Source: JASBZA01 sp964392065 (lineage in GTDB: Bacteria; Bacillota; Clostridia; Saccharofermentanales; Fastidiosipilaceae). Taken from it: a stretch of DNA of 22,443 bases. The position numbers and the translations under genes are program-made. The number at the start of each line of letters is the position of its first letter. Within the stretch, counting starts at the first letter, position 1. A model generated the notes under the pieces. That model saw only the letters and a list, made by a program, of their open reading frames with translations. It was not told the origin of the DNA and searched no databases. Location of the stretch: the NCBI GenBank assembly GCA_964392065.1, contig CAYMOG010000020.1:1-22443 (forward strand). Reading direction: 5' to 3'. Positions 22,264 to 22,443 of this stretch are shown piece by piece.

Positions 22264-22443
22264 CTAACCTTTATAACCGAAATCTGGAATCTTCAACCAA
22301 CGCTCTCGTAGATTATATGCGGCCATCTTAGGTTGGCGCTCTCTTGTAAAAACACCTTTCTTATTTCCATTTACACGCATCGTATTCTGAGCCGTACCGA
22401 AATCCGCGAAGTTCCAAATGTGTTCACCGATAAACCAATCAAA
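22264..22443 (-). CDS. uidA: Beta-glucuronidase (GH2), C-terminal 59 residues, cut by window edge
   Basis: The last 59 codons of a gene running beyond the right end, stopping at TAG (22264-22266). The fragment begins FDWFIGEHIWNFADFGTAQ and continues with the GNKKGVFTRERQPKMAA stretch, closely matching the C-terminal end of GH2 beta-glucuronidases. The Asn-x-Lys in GNKKG is the motif that recognises the glucuronate carboxylate, which separates these enzymes from GH2 beta-galactosidases. The active-site glutamates lie outside the window. It would release glucuronic acid from conjugates or plant glycans, in line with the xylan-related genes at the other end of the window. Whether it is co-transcribed with the repair genes downstream is unknown. 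Confidence 0.85.
   Translation of the reverse strand, partial: FDWFIGEHIWNFADFGTAQNTMRVNGNKKGVFTRERQPKMAAYNLRERWLKIPDFGYKG

Noticed and set aside
1..22443. Mobile element, prophage, CRISPR array or toxin-antitoxin module
   Set aside because: No transposase, integrase, terminal repeats, regularly spaced repeats or paired small toxin/antitoxin frames were seen, and gene content is housekeeping or metabolic.

Overview
The window reads as one stretch of chromosome from a Gram-positive anaerobe of the Bacillota, most likely a Clostridia-type organism. The evidence is Shine-Dalgarno sites of the AGGAGG type, moderate-to-low GC, strong Rho-independent terminators, a clostridial-type membrane/zinc-ribbon/SHOCT protein and a heterodimeric LmrCD/TM287-288-type exporter. 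Genus is not claimed. There is no sign of a phage, insertion sequence or CRISPR array. Genes are packed tightly, and two convergent pairs meet tail to tail with essentially no spacer.

Layout. (1) 1-6430: a pentose/xylan module. On the minus strand the order is xylB (xylulokinase), xylA (xylose isomerase), a small frame-disrupted gene, then a GH3 beta-xylosidase-like glycosidase. An AraC-type regulator converges on the GH3 gene from the other strand. The glycosidase would release xylose from oligosaccharides, XylA would isomerise it to xylulose, and XylB would phosphorylate that for the pentose phosphate pathway. (2) 6483-9162: cphA (cyanophycin synthetase), with its own terminator and no cyanophycinase nearby. 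(3) 9513-12183: a Mn-type superoxide dismutase, a class V aminotransferase and an inositol-monophosphatase-family enzyme, each largely independent. (4) 12185-12688: a two-segment membrane protein with a zinc ribbon and SHOCT tail, interrupted by an in-frame TGA exactly where a Trp is expected. (5) 12939-13013: tRNA-Arg(CCG). (6) 13105-17185: a MarR regulator and two half-ABC exporters in one operon, with a perfect 26-bp palindrome over the promoter -10 box. (7) 17347-22443, minus strand: a beta-glucuronidase C-terminus cut by the window edge, then an Mre11/SbcD-like phosphoesterase, a short YhaN/Rad50-like ATPase and a membrane-anchored M3-type metallopeptidase, all closely spaced.

The most notable signals are the in-frame TGA at an expected Trp position together with the complete absence of TGA stop codons among the roughly 17 genes here; the frameshifted small gene in the xylose operon; the marR operator palindrome; and a visible abundance of CTAG and of the leucine codon CTA. 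No wholly new multi-gene system was identified. All motif positions were read by eye, and no database search was run.
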